Shown: positions 1 through 8,478 of the stretch, piece by piece
Layout of the letters: each line of letters starts with the position of its first letter
Numbering within the stretch: the first letter of the stretch is position 1
The notes under the pieces: model-generated
What the model saw: the letters and a program-made list of their open reading frames with translations, nothing else
Database searches by the model: none
What the model was told of the DNA's origin: nothing
Assembly (NCBI GenBank): GCA_963798015.1
Contig: CAWCSA010000005.1
Location: 124,001 to 188,000, forward strand
DNA from: Roseiarcus sp963798015
Lineage (GTDB): Bacteria; Pseudomonadota; Alphaproteobacteria; Rhizobiales; Beijerinckiaceae
DNA length: 64,000 bases
Reading direction: 5' to 3'
Position numbers and translations under genes: made by a program

Positions 1-593
1 ATCGCCTGGCGGAGAGCGGCGTCGAGCGGGCGATCGTCAACGTGCATTGGCTAGGCGACCAGATCGAGGCGCACCTCGCCAAGCGCCGCGCGCCGAAGAT
101 TATCATTTCGGACGAGCGGTCGGAACTGCTCGACCAGGGCGGCGGGATCAAGCGCGCGCTGCCGCTGATCGGCGGGGATCCGTTCCTGATCTGCAACACC
201 GACGCGTTCTGGATCGAGGGGCCGCGCTCGAACATTGCGCGCTTGGCCCGAAGTTTCGATCCAGAGACGATGGACATCCTGCTGTTGGTCGCGGCTGGCG
301 CAGGCGCAGTCGGCGTCGACTGGCCCGGCGATTTCGCCATGACTCATGACGGACGGCTTCAGCCGCGCGAGCCGCGCCACGTCGCGCCGTTCGTCTATAC
401 CGGCGTCGGGATCGTCACGCCTGAGTTATTCGCAAGCGAGACGGCGGAGGTGTTCCGCCTCGCCCCGTTCTTTCACGCAGCCGCCGCGAAGGGCCGGCTT
501 TACGGCGTTCGCCTCGATGGGCTTTGGGTGCATGTCGGGCGGCCGGAGAGCATCGCCGAGGCGGAGACGGCGATTGACCGCTCGACCTTGTGA
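1..593 (+). CDS. MurU-like sugar-1-phosphate nucleotidyltransferase, 5' partial
   Basis: The reading frame is already open at the left edge (frame starts at base 3) and ends at TGA 591-593, so only the C-terminal three quarters or so is present. Residues just inside the edge (VERAIVNVHW) continue upstream of the first possible GTG at 42, showing that GTG is not the real start. The motif LLDQGGGIKRAL followed by FLICNTDAFW is typical of the nucleotidyltransferase (GT-A, Rossmann-like) family that includes MurNAc-1-P uridylyltransferase MurU and mannose-1-P guanylyltransferase; the Asp in NTDA is the usual metal ligand. In many proteobacteria MurU recycles cell-wall MurNAc to UDP-MurNAc, which would fit the adjacent murC, but substrate cannot be fixed from sequence. 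Confidence 0.8.
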   Translation, partial: RLAESGVERAIVNVHWLGDQIEAHLAKRRAPKIIISDERSELLDQGGGIKRALPLIGGDPFLICNTDAFWIEGPRSNIARLARSFDPETMDILLLVAAGAGAVGVDWPGDFAMTHDGRLQPREPRHVAPFVYTGVGIVTPELFASETAEVFRLAPFFHAAAAKGRLYGVRLDGLWVHVGRPESIAEAETAIDRSTL

Positions 594-700
594 CCGTGAA
601 GCGCGCGCCCCTGTTTCCCAAATCAAGGGAATCGCCTTATGCGGTCGAACATTGTTCGGGCCGCTTGAGCGGGAGACGGCCCCGCTGAGGGTTTGAGAGC

Positions 701-2110
701 ATGAAACTGCCGAACCAGATCGGCCCCATCCACTTCGTCGGCATCGGCGGAATTGGCATGTCGGGCATTGCCGAGGTGCTTCTCAACCTTGGCCATCAGG
801 TTCAGGGCTCGGACCTGAGCGATAACGCCAACGTCAAGCGCCTGCGCGAGCAGGGCGCGACCGTGTTTGTCGGGCATCACAAGGCCAACCTCGGCGCCGC
901 CGCGGTGGTCGTCATTTCTTCCGCTGTGAAACGCGACAATCCCGAGGTCGTCGAGGCGCGGGCGCGGCGCATTCCCGTCGTCCGCCGGGCCGAGATGCTG
1001 GCTGAGCTGATGCAACTCAAGCAATGCGTGGCCGTGGCCGGCACGCATGGCAAGACCACGACGACGTCGCTGGTGGCGACGCTGCTCGACGCCGCCGGCC
1101 TTGATCCGACCGTGATCAACGGCGGCATCATCAACGCCTACGGCACCAATGCGCGGCTTGGCGCTGGCGACTGGATGGTGGTCGAGGCCGACGAAAGCGA
1201 CGGCACTTTCCTGAAGCTGCCCGCCGACATCGCAGTCGTCACCAACATCGATCCCGAGCACCTCGACCACTTCAAGACTTTCGACGCCATCAAGGACGCC
1301 TTTCTGGCGCTGATCGGAAACCTGCCGTTCTATGGCTTCGCCGTCATGTGCCTCGATCATCCGACCGTGCAGGAGCTCGTCGGCCAGGTCGAAGACCGTC
1401 GAATTCTGACTTACGGCGAGAATCCGCAGGCCGATGTGCGCCTCATGGACGTCAACCTCGCTGGTGGCGTCACTCGGTTTTCGGCGCTGATCCGTGATCG
1501 GGCGACGGGCAAGGCGACCTTCATCGACGACCTCGCGCTGCCGATGCCCGGCCGGCACAATGCGCTCAACGCAACCGCGGCGATCGCTGTGGCGCACGAG
1601 CTTGGCGCGCCGATCGACGTCATCCGCAAAGCAATCGCCGGGTTTGGCGGCGTCCGGCGGCGCTTCACCCGCACCGGGACATGGAATGGCGTCGCCATTT
1701 ACGACGACTATGGCCACCATCCGGTCGAAATCGCCGCGGTTTTGAGCGCCGCCAGGGCGGCGACCGAGGCTAAGGTGATCGCGGTCGTGCAGCCGCATCG
1801 CTACACCCGGCTCGCCTCGCTGTTCGACGCCTTCGCCACCTGCTTCAATGACGCCGACACCGTCATCGTCGCCGATGTCTATGCGGCCGGCGAAGCGCCG
1901 ATCGAAGGCATCGACAAGGCGGCGCTGACGACCGCGATCGCCGCTCATGGCCACCGCCACGCGCTGATGCTGCCTTCGCCCGAGAAATTGGCGGGCATGG
2001 TGCATTCGCTGGCGAAGCCGGGCGATTACGTGATTTGCCTCGGCGCCGGCTCGATCACGCAATGGGCCTATGCGCTGCCGGGCGAACTCGCCGCGCTCGA
2101 CAAGGCCTGA
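701..2110 (+). CDS. murC: UDP-N-acetylmuramate--L-alanine ligase MurC
   Basis: ATP-dependent cytoplasmic ligase adding L-Ala to UDP-MurNAc, the first step of peptide stem assembly. The 469-residue protein has the usual Mur ligase order: N-terminal UDP-binding Rossmann domain with HFVGIGGIGMSGIAE, central ATPase domain with the P-loop AGTHGKTTTTS and the metal-binding region EADESDGTF, and a C-terminal domain containing the HHP motif (YDDYGHHPVEI) and the VVQPHRYTR segment. Length is normal for the family. murB starts 11 bases after its stop, so the two are surely cotranscribed. Start ATG at 701 fits the family N-terminus. Confidence 0.97.
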   Translation: MKLPNQIGPIHFVGIGGIGMSGIAEVLLNLGHQVQGSDLSDNANVKRLREQGATVFVGHHKANLGAAAVVVISSAVKRDNPEVVEARARRIPVVRRAEMLAELMQLKQCVAVAGTHGKTTTTSLVATLLDAAGLDPTVINGGIINAYGTNARLGAGDWMVVEADESDGTFLKLPADIAVVTNIDPEHLDHFKTFDAIKDAFLALIGNLPFYGFAVMCLDHPTVQELVGQVEDRRILTYGENPQADVRLMDVNLAGGVTRFSALIRDRATGKATFIDDLALPMPGRHNALNATAAIAVAHELGAPIDVIRKAIAGFGGVRRRFTRTGTWNGVAIYDDYGHHPVEIAAVLSAARAATEAKVIAVVQPHRYTRLASLFDAFATCFNDADTVIVADVYAAGEAPIEGIDKAALTTAIAAHGHRHALMLPSPEKLAGMVHSLAKPGDYVICLGAGSITQWAYALPGELAALDKA

Positions 2111-2120
2111 CGCTTCGCCG

Positions 2121-3050
2121 ATGCGCTTTCCCGGCCTGGTCGATGAAGTGAAGGCGCGGGCGCCCAAGCTGCGCGGGCGCCTCGCCGCTGACGCCCCAAT
2201 CGCCGAGGCGACCTGGTTCCGGGTCGGCGGTCCGGCGGAGGCCTTGTTTTCCCCGGCCGACGAGGACGATCTCGCCTACGTTCTCTCTGCTCTGCCGCAC
2301 GAGATCCCGGTTACGACCATCGGCCTCGGCTCAAACCTCATCGTGCGCGACGGCGGCGTGGCCGGGCTCGTCGTCCGGCTCGGCGGCCGAGCCTTCGGCG
2401 CGGTCGAGATCATGGACGGCTCCCGCATCGTCGTCGGGGCTGCGACGCCGGACCTTTACGTCGCCAAGGCCGCCGCAATAGCGGGCGTCGATGGCTTGGC
2501 GTTCCTGCGGGGCGTGCCCGGTTCAATCGGCGGCGCTCTTTTGATGAACGCCGGCGCGCATGGCGGCGAGATCAAGGGCGTGCTCATCGAAGCGCGCGGG
2601 ATCGACCGGACGGGGGCCAGACGCGTCTTTTCGAACGCGGAAATGGGCTATTCCTATCGCCATAGCTCAGCGCCGGATGAAATCGTGTTCACTGGCGCAA
2701 TGCTTCAGGGCCTTCCCGGCGAGCCCAAGGCGATCGAAGCGGAGATGGAGCGGATCACCCGGGCGCGCGAAGCCTCGCAACCGATCCGCGAGAAGACCGG
2801 CGGCTCCACGTTCAAAAATCCGCCGGGGATGAAGGCCTGGGAATTGATCGACAAGGCGGAATGCCGCGGCTTGCGACTGGGCGGCGCCGAGGTGTCGCCC
2901 ATGCACTGCAACTTTCTCATCAATCTTGGGTCGTCGACCGCCGCCGATCTCGAAGAGCTTGGCGAGGAAGTCAGGCGCCGGGTCCTCGAGACGAGCGGAG
3001 TTGCGCTTGAATGGGAAATCAAGCGCATCGGCATCGCCCTGAGGGCGTAG
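2121..3050 (+). CDS. murB: UDP-N-acetylenolpyruvoylglucosamine reductase MurB
   Basis: FAD-dependent reductase that converts UDP-GlcNAc-enolpyruvate to UDP-MurNAc. I chose ATG 2121 (MRFPGLVDEVK), just after the murC stop; the frame is open further upstream inside murC, but that part has no family similarity. About 309 residues: FAD-binding domain with TWFRVGGPAE and TIGLGSNLIVRDGG, then GVPGSIGGALLMNAG, the YSYRHS segment and the catalytic-Ser region KTGGSTFKNP; this is the Type I MurB pattern. In most alphaproteobacteria ddl and ftsQAZ follow murB; here they do not. The last 61 bases of shared sequence (2978-3038) recur almost unchanged at 6166-6226, see findings. Confidence 0.97.
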   Translation: MRFPGLVDEVKARAPKLRGRLAADAPIAEATWFRVGGPAEALFSPADEDDLAYVLSALPHEIPVTTIGLGSNLIVRDGGVAGLVVRLGGRAFGAVEIMDGSRIVVGAATPDLYVAKAAAIAGVDGLAFLRGVPGSIGGALLMNAGAHGGEIKGVLIEARGIDRTGARRVFSNAEMGYSYRHSSAPDEIVFTGAMLQGLPGEPKAIEAEMERITRAREASQPIREKTGGSTFKNPPGMKAWELIDKAECRGLRLGGAEVSPMHCNFLINLGSSTAADLEELGEEVRRRVLETSGVALEWEIKRIGIALRA

Positions 3051-3154
3051 AGCAGATTGGAGTTCCGTCGAATCGGACTTTGTGGACGAGGTCGGGCAGG
3101 TGAGCCGCGGCGCCCCTACGGCCCTAGAAGCAATTCGCGCCCTCGGCCCCCTGC

Positions 3155-3979
3155 TCAGCCAGAGCTAAGTCGCCCCAAGTAGGATCCGAGCCGATTTTCT
3201 GCATCTCCTGGTTTATGAAACCCCAGCTCGAACAGGGCCTTGATCCTGTCCTGTGCCGTCGGCCGAACGATCGAAGCCATGCAGATGTCCCATCCGGCCG
3301 CGATTTCGACGTCCGGCGGTAAGCTCGCCGCGTTGACAAGGCGCTTCGTGTTCGCGATTGCCCACTTATCGAATGACGCGATGCGGGTAGCGAGCGCATC
3401 GACGAACCCGTCGAGTTCGGCGTCCGGCAGTGATCGGTTCACATAGCCATAGGCCTCAGCCTGGTCGCCGCGGATGTCGTCGGACGAAAGCAGGACCTCC
3501 AGCGCCCGCGACCGGCCGATTTGCCGAGGCAGCCGCGCCATGGGTCCGCCGCCGGCCACCAAGCCCACGCCCACTTCCCACTGCGAGAGGATCGCCTTCT
3601 CCCGGCTGGCGAAGCTCATGTCGCTGGCGAGAGTGAGCTCACTCCCGTTCCCTGTGGCCCGGCCCCGGATCTTGGCGATGGTGACGACTGGCGCGTGCGT
3701 CAGGCGCACAAGGATGTCCGGCCACGCCTCTAGGCCCGTAGGCCCTTGAGGTATGTCGGTCAGATCCTTGAACTTGGCGTTGAAATCGCTGTGGTTCAGG
3801 AAATATCCTTCGACAGCGCTGTCGAAGACCACGACCCTCACCTGTTCGTCCGACTCAATGGACGTCATGATCTCCCGAAATTCCAGAACGAATTCCGGAC
3901 CCAGCACATTTAGAGGCGGATTGTCGAACGTGATCCGCCAATAGGCGGGCGACGACCGGGTGAGTTTCACCTGCGCCAT
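3155..3979 (-). CDS. enoyl-CoA hydratase/isomerase family protein
   Basis: Crotonase-fold protein of about 274 residues. Start ATG at 3979 is preferred over one 39 bases upstream because GGAGGAGA lies about 8 bases before it and the sequence MAQVKLTRSSPAYWRITFDN is a typical crotonase beginning. Seen motifs are NPPLNVLGPE at the N-terminus, an oxyanion-hole region KIRGRATGNGSELTLASD and FASREKAILSQWEVGVGLVAGGG. The usual catalytic Glu pair of enoyl-CoA hydratases is only partly recognisable, so hydratase versus isomerase or hydrolase is open. A LysR gene lies immediately upstream on the same strand (111-base gap) and may control it. The gene sits inside the segment bracketed by the two murB-tail copies. 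Confidence 0.85.
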   Translation of the reverse strand: MAQVKLTRSSPAYWRITFDNPPLNVLGPEFVLEFREIMTSIESDEQVRVVVFDSAVEGYFLNHSDFNAKFKDLTDIPQGPTGLEAWPDILVRLTHAPVVTIAKIRGRATGNGSELTLASDMSFASREKAILSQWEVGVGLVAGGGPMARLPRQIGRSRALEVLLSSDDIRGDQAEAYGYVNRSLPDAELDGFVDALATRIASFDKWAIANTKRLVNAASLPPDVEIAAGWDICMASIVRPTAQDRIKALFELGFHKPGDAENRLGSYLGRLSSG

Positions 3980-4089
3980 CTTCGCTGTCTCCTCCGCCTG
4001 AGCCTCATACTGGACCATAATCGAAACGCGGCATTGTGACGCCGGCTTAAAATCGCGCTTCGAGTGAGTTTATGGAAAACGGACGTTGC

Positions 4090-4995
4090 TCATTCAAACG
4101 ATTTCAGCGTTTTCCGCGCCACGTCAATAAAGGCGCGAAGCTTCGGCGCCAGGGACGCACGCCGCGGGTAATAGAGAAACAATCCGCCAAATTCGACCGC
4201 AGTCTGGGGCAGCAGCCATTTGAGACTACCTTCGCTAAGGTATGGGCGCGCCAGTGGTTCCGGAACATAAGCAATGCCTACGCCTGCCAGAACCAAACTC
4301 ATGGCCTCCATAGGACCGGTTACCAAAGACGTGCCCGACGTTTTCACAACGACCGGCTTCCCCCCATCGACGAGCTCCCAATCGAAAATGGCGCCAGACG
4401 AGGAGCTGTGAAATACAATACAGTTGTGTTGGTGTAAATCGGCGATCGACTTCGGTGCGCCTCTGGCGGCGAGATAGTCTCCCGAGGCGACGAGAATACT
4501 CTTGTATGGTCCAGTCAACGGCACCGTGACCATATCTTGATGGATCCACCGACGATTTCTGATGCCGGCGTCGAAGCCCTGGGCAACGATGTCCACGTGC
4601 ATTTGGCCGGTTCTGACCTCGACGGTTAGCCGCGGATGCTCTTGGGCAAGCTTTGCAAGGATTCGCGGCAGCGCCATCTCGAATGCGTAGAGCGGCGAAT
4701 CAATTCGCAACAACCCAGTCACCTCGCCGCGTTCCGCCGTCAATCCGTCGACTGTCTGGCCGATATCTGTCAGCGCAGGTTCGACGCCGGCGACAAATCG
4801 CGCGCCCGCCTCCGTCAAGGAAACGCTCCGCGTCGTGCGCGCAAACAATAGGATTCCGAGCCGGTCCTCTACGCTGCGCACGGCGTTACTGACCGCCGAA
4901 GGACTCATGCGGAGCTCAGTTGCAGCGGCGGTGAAGGCACGGTGCCGCGCAACCGAGACGACAATCGGCAAATGGCCCAAAAGGTCGCGGTCCAT
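4090..4995 (-). CDS. LysR-family transcriptional regulator
   Basis: 301 residues with an N-terminal winged helix-turn-helix (VARHRAFTAAATELRMSPSAVSNAVRSVEDRLG, roughly residues 15-47, interrupted here only for description) followed by a periplasmic-binding-protein-like effector domain. The ARTTRSVSLTEAG segment is standard for the CrgA/AaeR-like branch of the family. It is transcribed toward the enoyl-CoA hydratase gene, the likely target, though LysR regulators often control divergent genes and the region upstream (4996-5304) contains only a remnant. Effector unknown. Confidence 0.9.
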   Translation of the reverse strand: MDRDLLGHLPIVVSVARHRAFTAAATELRMSPSAVSNAVRSVEDRLGILLFARTTRSVSLTEAGARFVAGVEPALTDIGQTVDGLTAERGEVTGLLRIDSPLYAFEMALPRILAKLAQEHPRLTVEVRTGQMHVDIVAQGFDAGIRNRRWIHQDMVTVPLTGPYKSILVASGDYLAARGAPKSIADLHQHNCIVFHSSSSGAIFDWELVDGGKPVVVKTSGTSLVTGPMEAMSLVLAGVGIAYVPEPLARPYLSEGSLKWLLPQTAVEFGGLFLYYPRRASLAPKLRAFIDVARKTLKSFE

Positions 4996-5304
4996 TCATT
5001 CACCATATCGCATAACCCGTGCGATTTGAACTCTCTAATCGAGTGATGCCCCTGCGCTCATTGTGTCGAACGACGCCATTTCGTTCGCCTATCGGAGGTT
5101 CAAGAGATGAGGTGCGCTCCTTTCCGTGGCAGCGACCGGCTTGCCGTCCTTCGCGACGCCCGCGATCGCCCAGGTCAGCTCCATCGAGCTTGGGCATTCT
5201 TGCCAACTTCAACTCCGCAATAAATCGCGGAAGCGGACAGCGTAAATGATTGATGCCAAGGCAGACGTGCAAGTGAAGGTGAAGCAGGAACTGGCGCTAA
5301 AACG
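4996..5304. other. Intergenic region with possible remnant of a secreted protein gene
   Basis: No intact gene. On the + strand, around 5108-5249, one frame reads LLSVAATGLPSFATPAIAQV, which looks like a signal peptide ending AIA-Q, but it follows a stop codon directly and ends soon after at TAA; an RBS-like ATCGGAGG lies just upstream at about 5091-5098. A second short frame (5246-5308, MIDAKADVQVKVKQELAL) follows. The simplest reading is a frameshifted, truncated exported-protein gene once divergent from the LysR gene. Confidence 0.3.
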
Positions 5305-6093
5305 ATGAATGGTCATTTTTCATCTTCTGTAGACTTCGTATTAAGCGAGAAGGAGCCGAAGCCCGGAGGCGGCGGTCGCGTTCTCGTCATTCAGGACGAC
5401 CGCGAACTCGCGGAGGAAATTCGCCTCGACCTGGAGGCTGGCGGTCACACCGTCCAGGTCGCGGAGACATTGACCGAGGGGCTTCGGGCGGCGCGTTCGG
5501 GCGACGCGAGCGTCCTCGTTGTCGACCGCCTCCTGGATGGAGAGAACGGACTTTCGATCATTGAAACGCTGCGCAGCGAAGGAAAGTGGACGCCCGCCCT
5601 CGCCATCAGCGGACTCGCGTCCGTCGATGAACGAATCGCGGGATTGAAAGCCGGCTGCGACGATTATCTGGTCAAGCCATTCGATGTTCGCGAACTGACC
5701 GCGCGGGTCGAAGCTCTCTTGCGCCGAGACGGCGACGACATGGGCGTCATCCGGCTTAGGGTGGACGATCTGGAAATGGACTTGATCGAGCGAACTGTCA
5801 GGTGCGAGGGCAGGCCGGTCGACCTCGTTCCGAGGGAATTCCAGCTGCTCGAATATTTTATGCGCCATCCCGACCAGACCGTTACTCGCGCGATGCTGCT
5901 CGAGGACGTCTGGAATTTCCAGCCTCCCGCCTACACCAACGTGGTCGACGTGCAGATTGGCAATCTGCGCCGCAAGCTCGACCCGGCCGGCGACCGGCGC
6001 CTCATCGTCTCTGTCAGGTCCGTCGGCTTCAAATTGAACGCGGATCATTGGCGGCGTTCGATTGGGCCTCGACATACGTGGCGCGCGCCCTGA
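5305..6093 (+). CDS. OmpR-family two-component response regulator, orphan
   Basis: 262 residues: an unusual 25-residue N-terminal extension, a receiver domain (about 25-140) with the acidic pair in VIQDDRE, the likely phospho-acceptor Asp in VLVVDRLLDGENG and the conserved Lys in DDYLVKPFD, then a C-terminal OmpR/PhoB winged helix with PREFQLLEYFMRHPDQTVTR and NVVDVQIGNLRRKLD. No histidine kinase gene is next to it. A tail of about 15 residues after the usual RSVGFKL end appears to be read-through into the murB-tail duplication junction region. Function not predictable. Confidence 0.9.
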   Translation: MNGHFSSSVDFVLSEKEPKPGGGGRVLVIQDDRELAEEIRLDLEAGGHTVQVAETLTEGLRAARSGDASVLVVDRLLDGENGLSIIETLRSEGKWTPALAISGLASVDERIAGLKAGCDDYLVKPFDVRELTARVEALLRRDGDDMGVIRLRVDDLEMDLIERTVRCEGRPVDLVPREFQLLEYFMRHPDQTVTRAMLLEDVWNFQPPAYTNVVDVQIGNLRRKLDPAGDRRLIVSVRSVGFKLNADHWRRSIGPRHTWRAP

Positions 6094-6131
6094 CCTCGCC
6101 CCCGCGCTGGCGGGTCGCGGCGCCGCAAAGC

Positions 6132-6238
6132 GGCCGATCTCGCGGCTCTTGGCGAGGAGGTTAAGCCGGGTCCTCGAAACGAGCGAAGTTGCGCTTGAAT
6201 GGGAAATCAAGCGCATCGGCATCGCCGGAGGGTCCTAG
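6132..6238 (+). repeat. Second copy of the murB 3' end
   Basis: Bases 6166-6226 match murB 2978-3038 in 59 of 61 positions, and weaker similarity extends upstream to 6132 (GCCGATCTCG and CTTGGCGAGGA shared). The copy still encodes the MurB C-terminus ALEWEIKRIGIA in one frame and ends in TAG at 6236-6238. It is a fragment, not a gene. The two copies are direct repeats bracketing about 3.1 kb. Confidence 0.85.
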
Positions 6239-6550
6239 AAACCGCCATTCGACACGAAATGGCGCAAGCCGACCCTCATCTCACAATTCCGAGAGGCCTA
6301 TCGTAATTGCGAACGAGGCCGCTTAAATGATGCGCAAACGATAAGAGACTGAAGGAAAATGTCGGGCTGTGGCTTGCCTTCGTGAGCGCACGGGAGATGA
6401 CCGCTGTAGCGGTCGATCTTGCTTGGCATGATTCTTGTTTAACAATGCTGCGGTACGTTGGCTTCTGCGGCGCGTCAGTCGGCGAATAGGACGAAAGTTC
6501 GTGAGGCGAGGAAAACAACCAGTGAGGGCTTCGACCTTAAGGAGGTCCTC
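6239..6550. other. Intergenic region upstream of the secreted protein gene
   Basis: No coding sequence seen. The stretch ends with a very strong ribosome-binding site (TAAGGAGG at 6538-6545) serving the gene at 6551. No promoter could be assigned with confidence. Confidence 0.4.
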
Positions 6551-6931
6551 ATGTTGAGCATACGTTCACTGGCATTGGTCGGCGCTTTGGCAGTCCTGCC
6601 CCAAATCGCCACGGCGGCCGAGAGCGAGCAGTGCGTCGACGTTTCGGTGCCCAAGCACGCGATCGAAGCCCGCAATGGCAAATGGATCCAACTGACGCCG
6701 GAACAGTGGGAGTTTCTTCGCGGTATATACGCCATGAACCCATTGACGCCGCCAGGGCTGCCCTACGGCGACAAGGCGGCGCTCGCCAAGGTTGACGGTA
6801 ATTCCGGCGGTCTCGTTTTCTTCATCGATGGCGACAAGGCCTGCACGCCCATGCCGGTCCCTCAGACGCTTCTCGGCATGATGGACGACGTGGCGACGGC
6901 GAAAATCAGCCACGAGGGCAGCGGGCTCTGA
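6551..6931 (+). CDS. Small secreted protein of unknown function
   Basis: 126 residues starting at ATG 6551, fixed by the near-perfect TAAGGAGG 6 bases upstream. The N-terminus MLSIRSLALVGALAVLPQIA followed by TAAESEQ is a standard Sec signal peptide with cleavage after TAA or ATA. The mature part is about 100 residues with two cysteines (ESEQCVD and KACTPMP) that could form a disulfide, and a WIQLTPEQWEFLRGIY stretch. I do not recognise the family. The coding sequence is in the typical GC-rich codon style of the neighbours, so it is likely native and periplasmic. Confidence 0.75.
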   Translation: MLSIRSLALVGALAVLPQIATAAESEQCVDVSVPKHAIEARNGKWIQLTPEQWEFLRGIYAMNPLTPPGLPYGDKAALAKVDGNSGGLVFFIDGDKACTPMPVPQTLLGMMDDVATAKISHEGSGL

Positions 6932-7032
6932 TTCCGCCGCGCCGAGCGCCAATTTCGAGTCCAGATTGAGCGATATCAATCCCTTACGGCGCCATTGCCG
7001 AGTAAACTTCGCGCCACGTTCGGGTCAGGACG

Positions 7033-7599
7033 TTGGAGAGCGGCGCGGCGCGCACGCGAAAAGCGCGATCACCACCATTTCAGGGACTGGTCGGTTTGTT
7101 GCTTGCGCTGGTCTTGGGGCTTCTCGTCGGGGCCAGCTACGGCGTCTATTCGCAGCAGCAGTCCGAAGTGCATATCCTTGGCTCGCAGATCCTGCAGCTC
7201 GATCTGGTCCTGGAGCGTTACGGCCCTGCGGCCGATCGCGGCCGTGAACTTTTAAAGCAAAAGCTTGTGGCCTCGCACAAGCGCGCTTCTGGGGCCGAGG
7301 CGGCGCTGAACCGGTCCGGCAGACCTAGGGCGAGTCGCGCGCCGAGGAGGCGCATTCCAAAGGCGCTGCTCATCAGCGTCGTCTACCGGGCGACGCTGCT
7401 GTTCACCTGCATCGGCGCGTCCACGGCCTTCAACGCGCTGGCGATCGGTTGTGAGGCAATGGGCGCCGCAGCGGTGGCGAGCGCCATTTATCTCATTCTC
7501 GAATTCGGCCACCCCTACTCAGGGCTGTTCAGGATATCGCCCGAGGGCATCGACCGGGTCATCGCCGAGCTGTCGGCAAATATGCCATCCAGCGGTTGA
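7033..7599 (+). pseudogene. Truncated DUF4239 (bestrophin-like domain) membrane protein
   Basis: The frame reads a hydrophobic helix LVGLLLALVLGLLVGASYG, then a polar segment SEVHILGSQILQLDLVLERYGP, and a C-terminal double helix ending ASAIYLILEFGHPYSGLFRI. These are the three recognisable blocks of DUF4239 proteins, but the family is usually about 250 residues and the middle is missing here: residues 80-110 are Arg-rich junk bridging the two halves. The N-terminus before the first helix is also atypical. I read it as a gene with an internal deletion rather than a working protein; a short functional variant cannot be excluded. Confidence 0.55.
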
Positions 7600-7841
7600 T
7601 GCGGCTGGCCGCTGAACTTGGCGGCAAACCATTTGCTCGCCAGCGCTCGCGTCGCTCGCCAAATCGGAACTGTGAGCCGCGTCACGGCGCCGCGTCGCGC
7701 CAACGGTTACTAACCTCCCGACCGATGCGTCGTCATTGGATCTGAGAAGGGCTCCAAAGGGTGCTTTGGTGGCGTGGCATGCGCCCCGGCCTTACGCCAC
7801 TTCCCGGTCCAAGAGGAGTTTGCTCAAGAGGAGGTTGTATC

Positions 7842-8051
7842 GTGTCTCGTTTCGAAAAACCGGCCGATTTCGCCACCGCGTACCCACACGCGGCGCCCGG
7901 CGCGCCAACCGTCAAAACCTTAGCCCTGTTGGCCGCCTTGCTGGCCTACGCCGCGGGGTTCGTAATCCTCTATCCTGTTGTCGCAAGCAGCGTGGCGGAG
8001 AGCGTCTCGGAAGGCAACGACCCGGCGCTGCTGCCGTTCGTCGGCCCTTGA
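7842..8051 (+). CDS. Small single-pass membrane protein
   Basis: 69 residues from GTG 7842, chosen because GAGGAGG sits 6-7 bases upstream; the frame extends further upstream but without protein-like composition. VKTLALLAALLAYAAGFVILYP is one transmembrane helix in the middle, with a soluble N-terminal 30 residues and a short acidic tail ending LLPFVGP. Family not recognised. Confidence 0.5.
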   Translation: MSRFEKPADFATAYPHAAPGAPTVKTLALLAALLAYAAGFVILYPVVASSVAESVSEGNDPALLPFVGP

Positions 8052-8280
8052 CGGCTCGGTGCGCTGCTGCCCGCGCGGCTATTGCGAGTTGCTTTTGGGA
8101 TTGAGGCGACGGCCAAAAAACAATGGCGCGGACGACAATTCATTGCAGAAAATCAGAAACTGATATAAGCTTGGCTCATGAGCAATCCTACGCTCCCGCA
8201 TATTGGGAACTTGAACGCCGTCCGGCGCTCCGGACGCAACCGAAAAAGCGAGAGGAAAAAGTTTTCGCGCTTTTATCCTC

Positions 8281-8341
8281 GTAACCCATTGAAAAGTATC
8301 GATCCGGACGAGAGAATCCAAGGAAATCCAAGGAAATCCAA
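8281..8341 (+). other. Attachment-site-like element A (17-bp core plus 10-bp tandem arms)
   Basis: The gap 8052-8478 contains no convincing gene. It holds the core GTAACCCATTGAAAAGT (8281-8297), preceded by a T-rich stretch, and followed by the 10-bp unit AATCCAAGGA repeated at 8315-8324 and 8325-8334 with a partial third copy to 8341; one more AATCCAA lies at about 8389. The same core occurs at 21607-21623 (other strand) and, with one mismatch, at 31822-31838. Core plus short phased repeats is how lambda-type integrase att sites are built, so I infer an att site remnant. Confidence 0.45.
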
Positions 8342-8478
8342 TACCCAAAAACGGGCTTCTCGAAGCGAAATGGCCACCAGCCAAGAAAATCCAAACGGAC
8401 CGACCGAACATTGCGTGGCCCTGCCGAGACGGAGCTAAACGGACTCCGCAAAGCGGCCTATGGTCGAGCCAGCCGACG

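Noticed and set aside
623..2167. Long minus-strand frame opposite murC
   Set aside because: Shadow of murC in GC-rich DNA; the murC motifs on the other strand are unambiguous.
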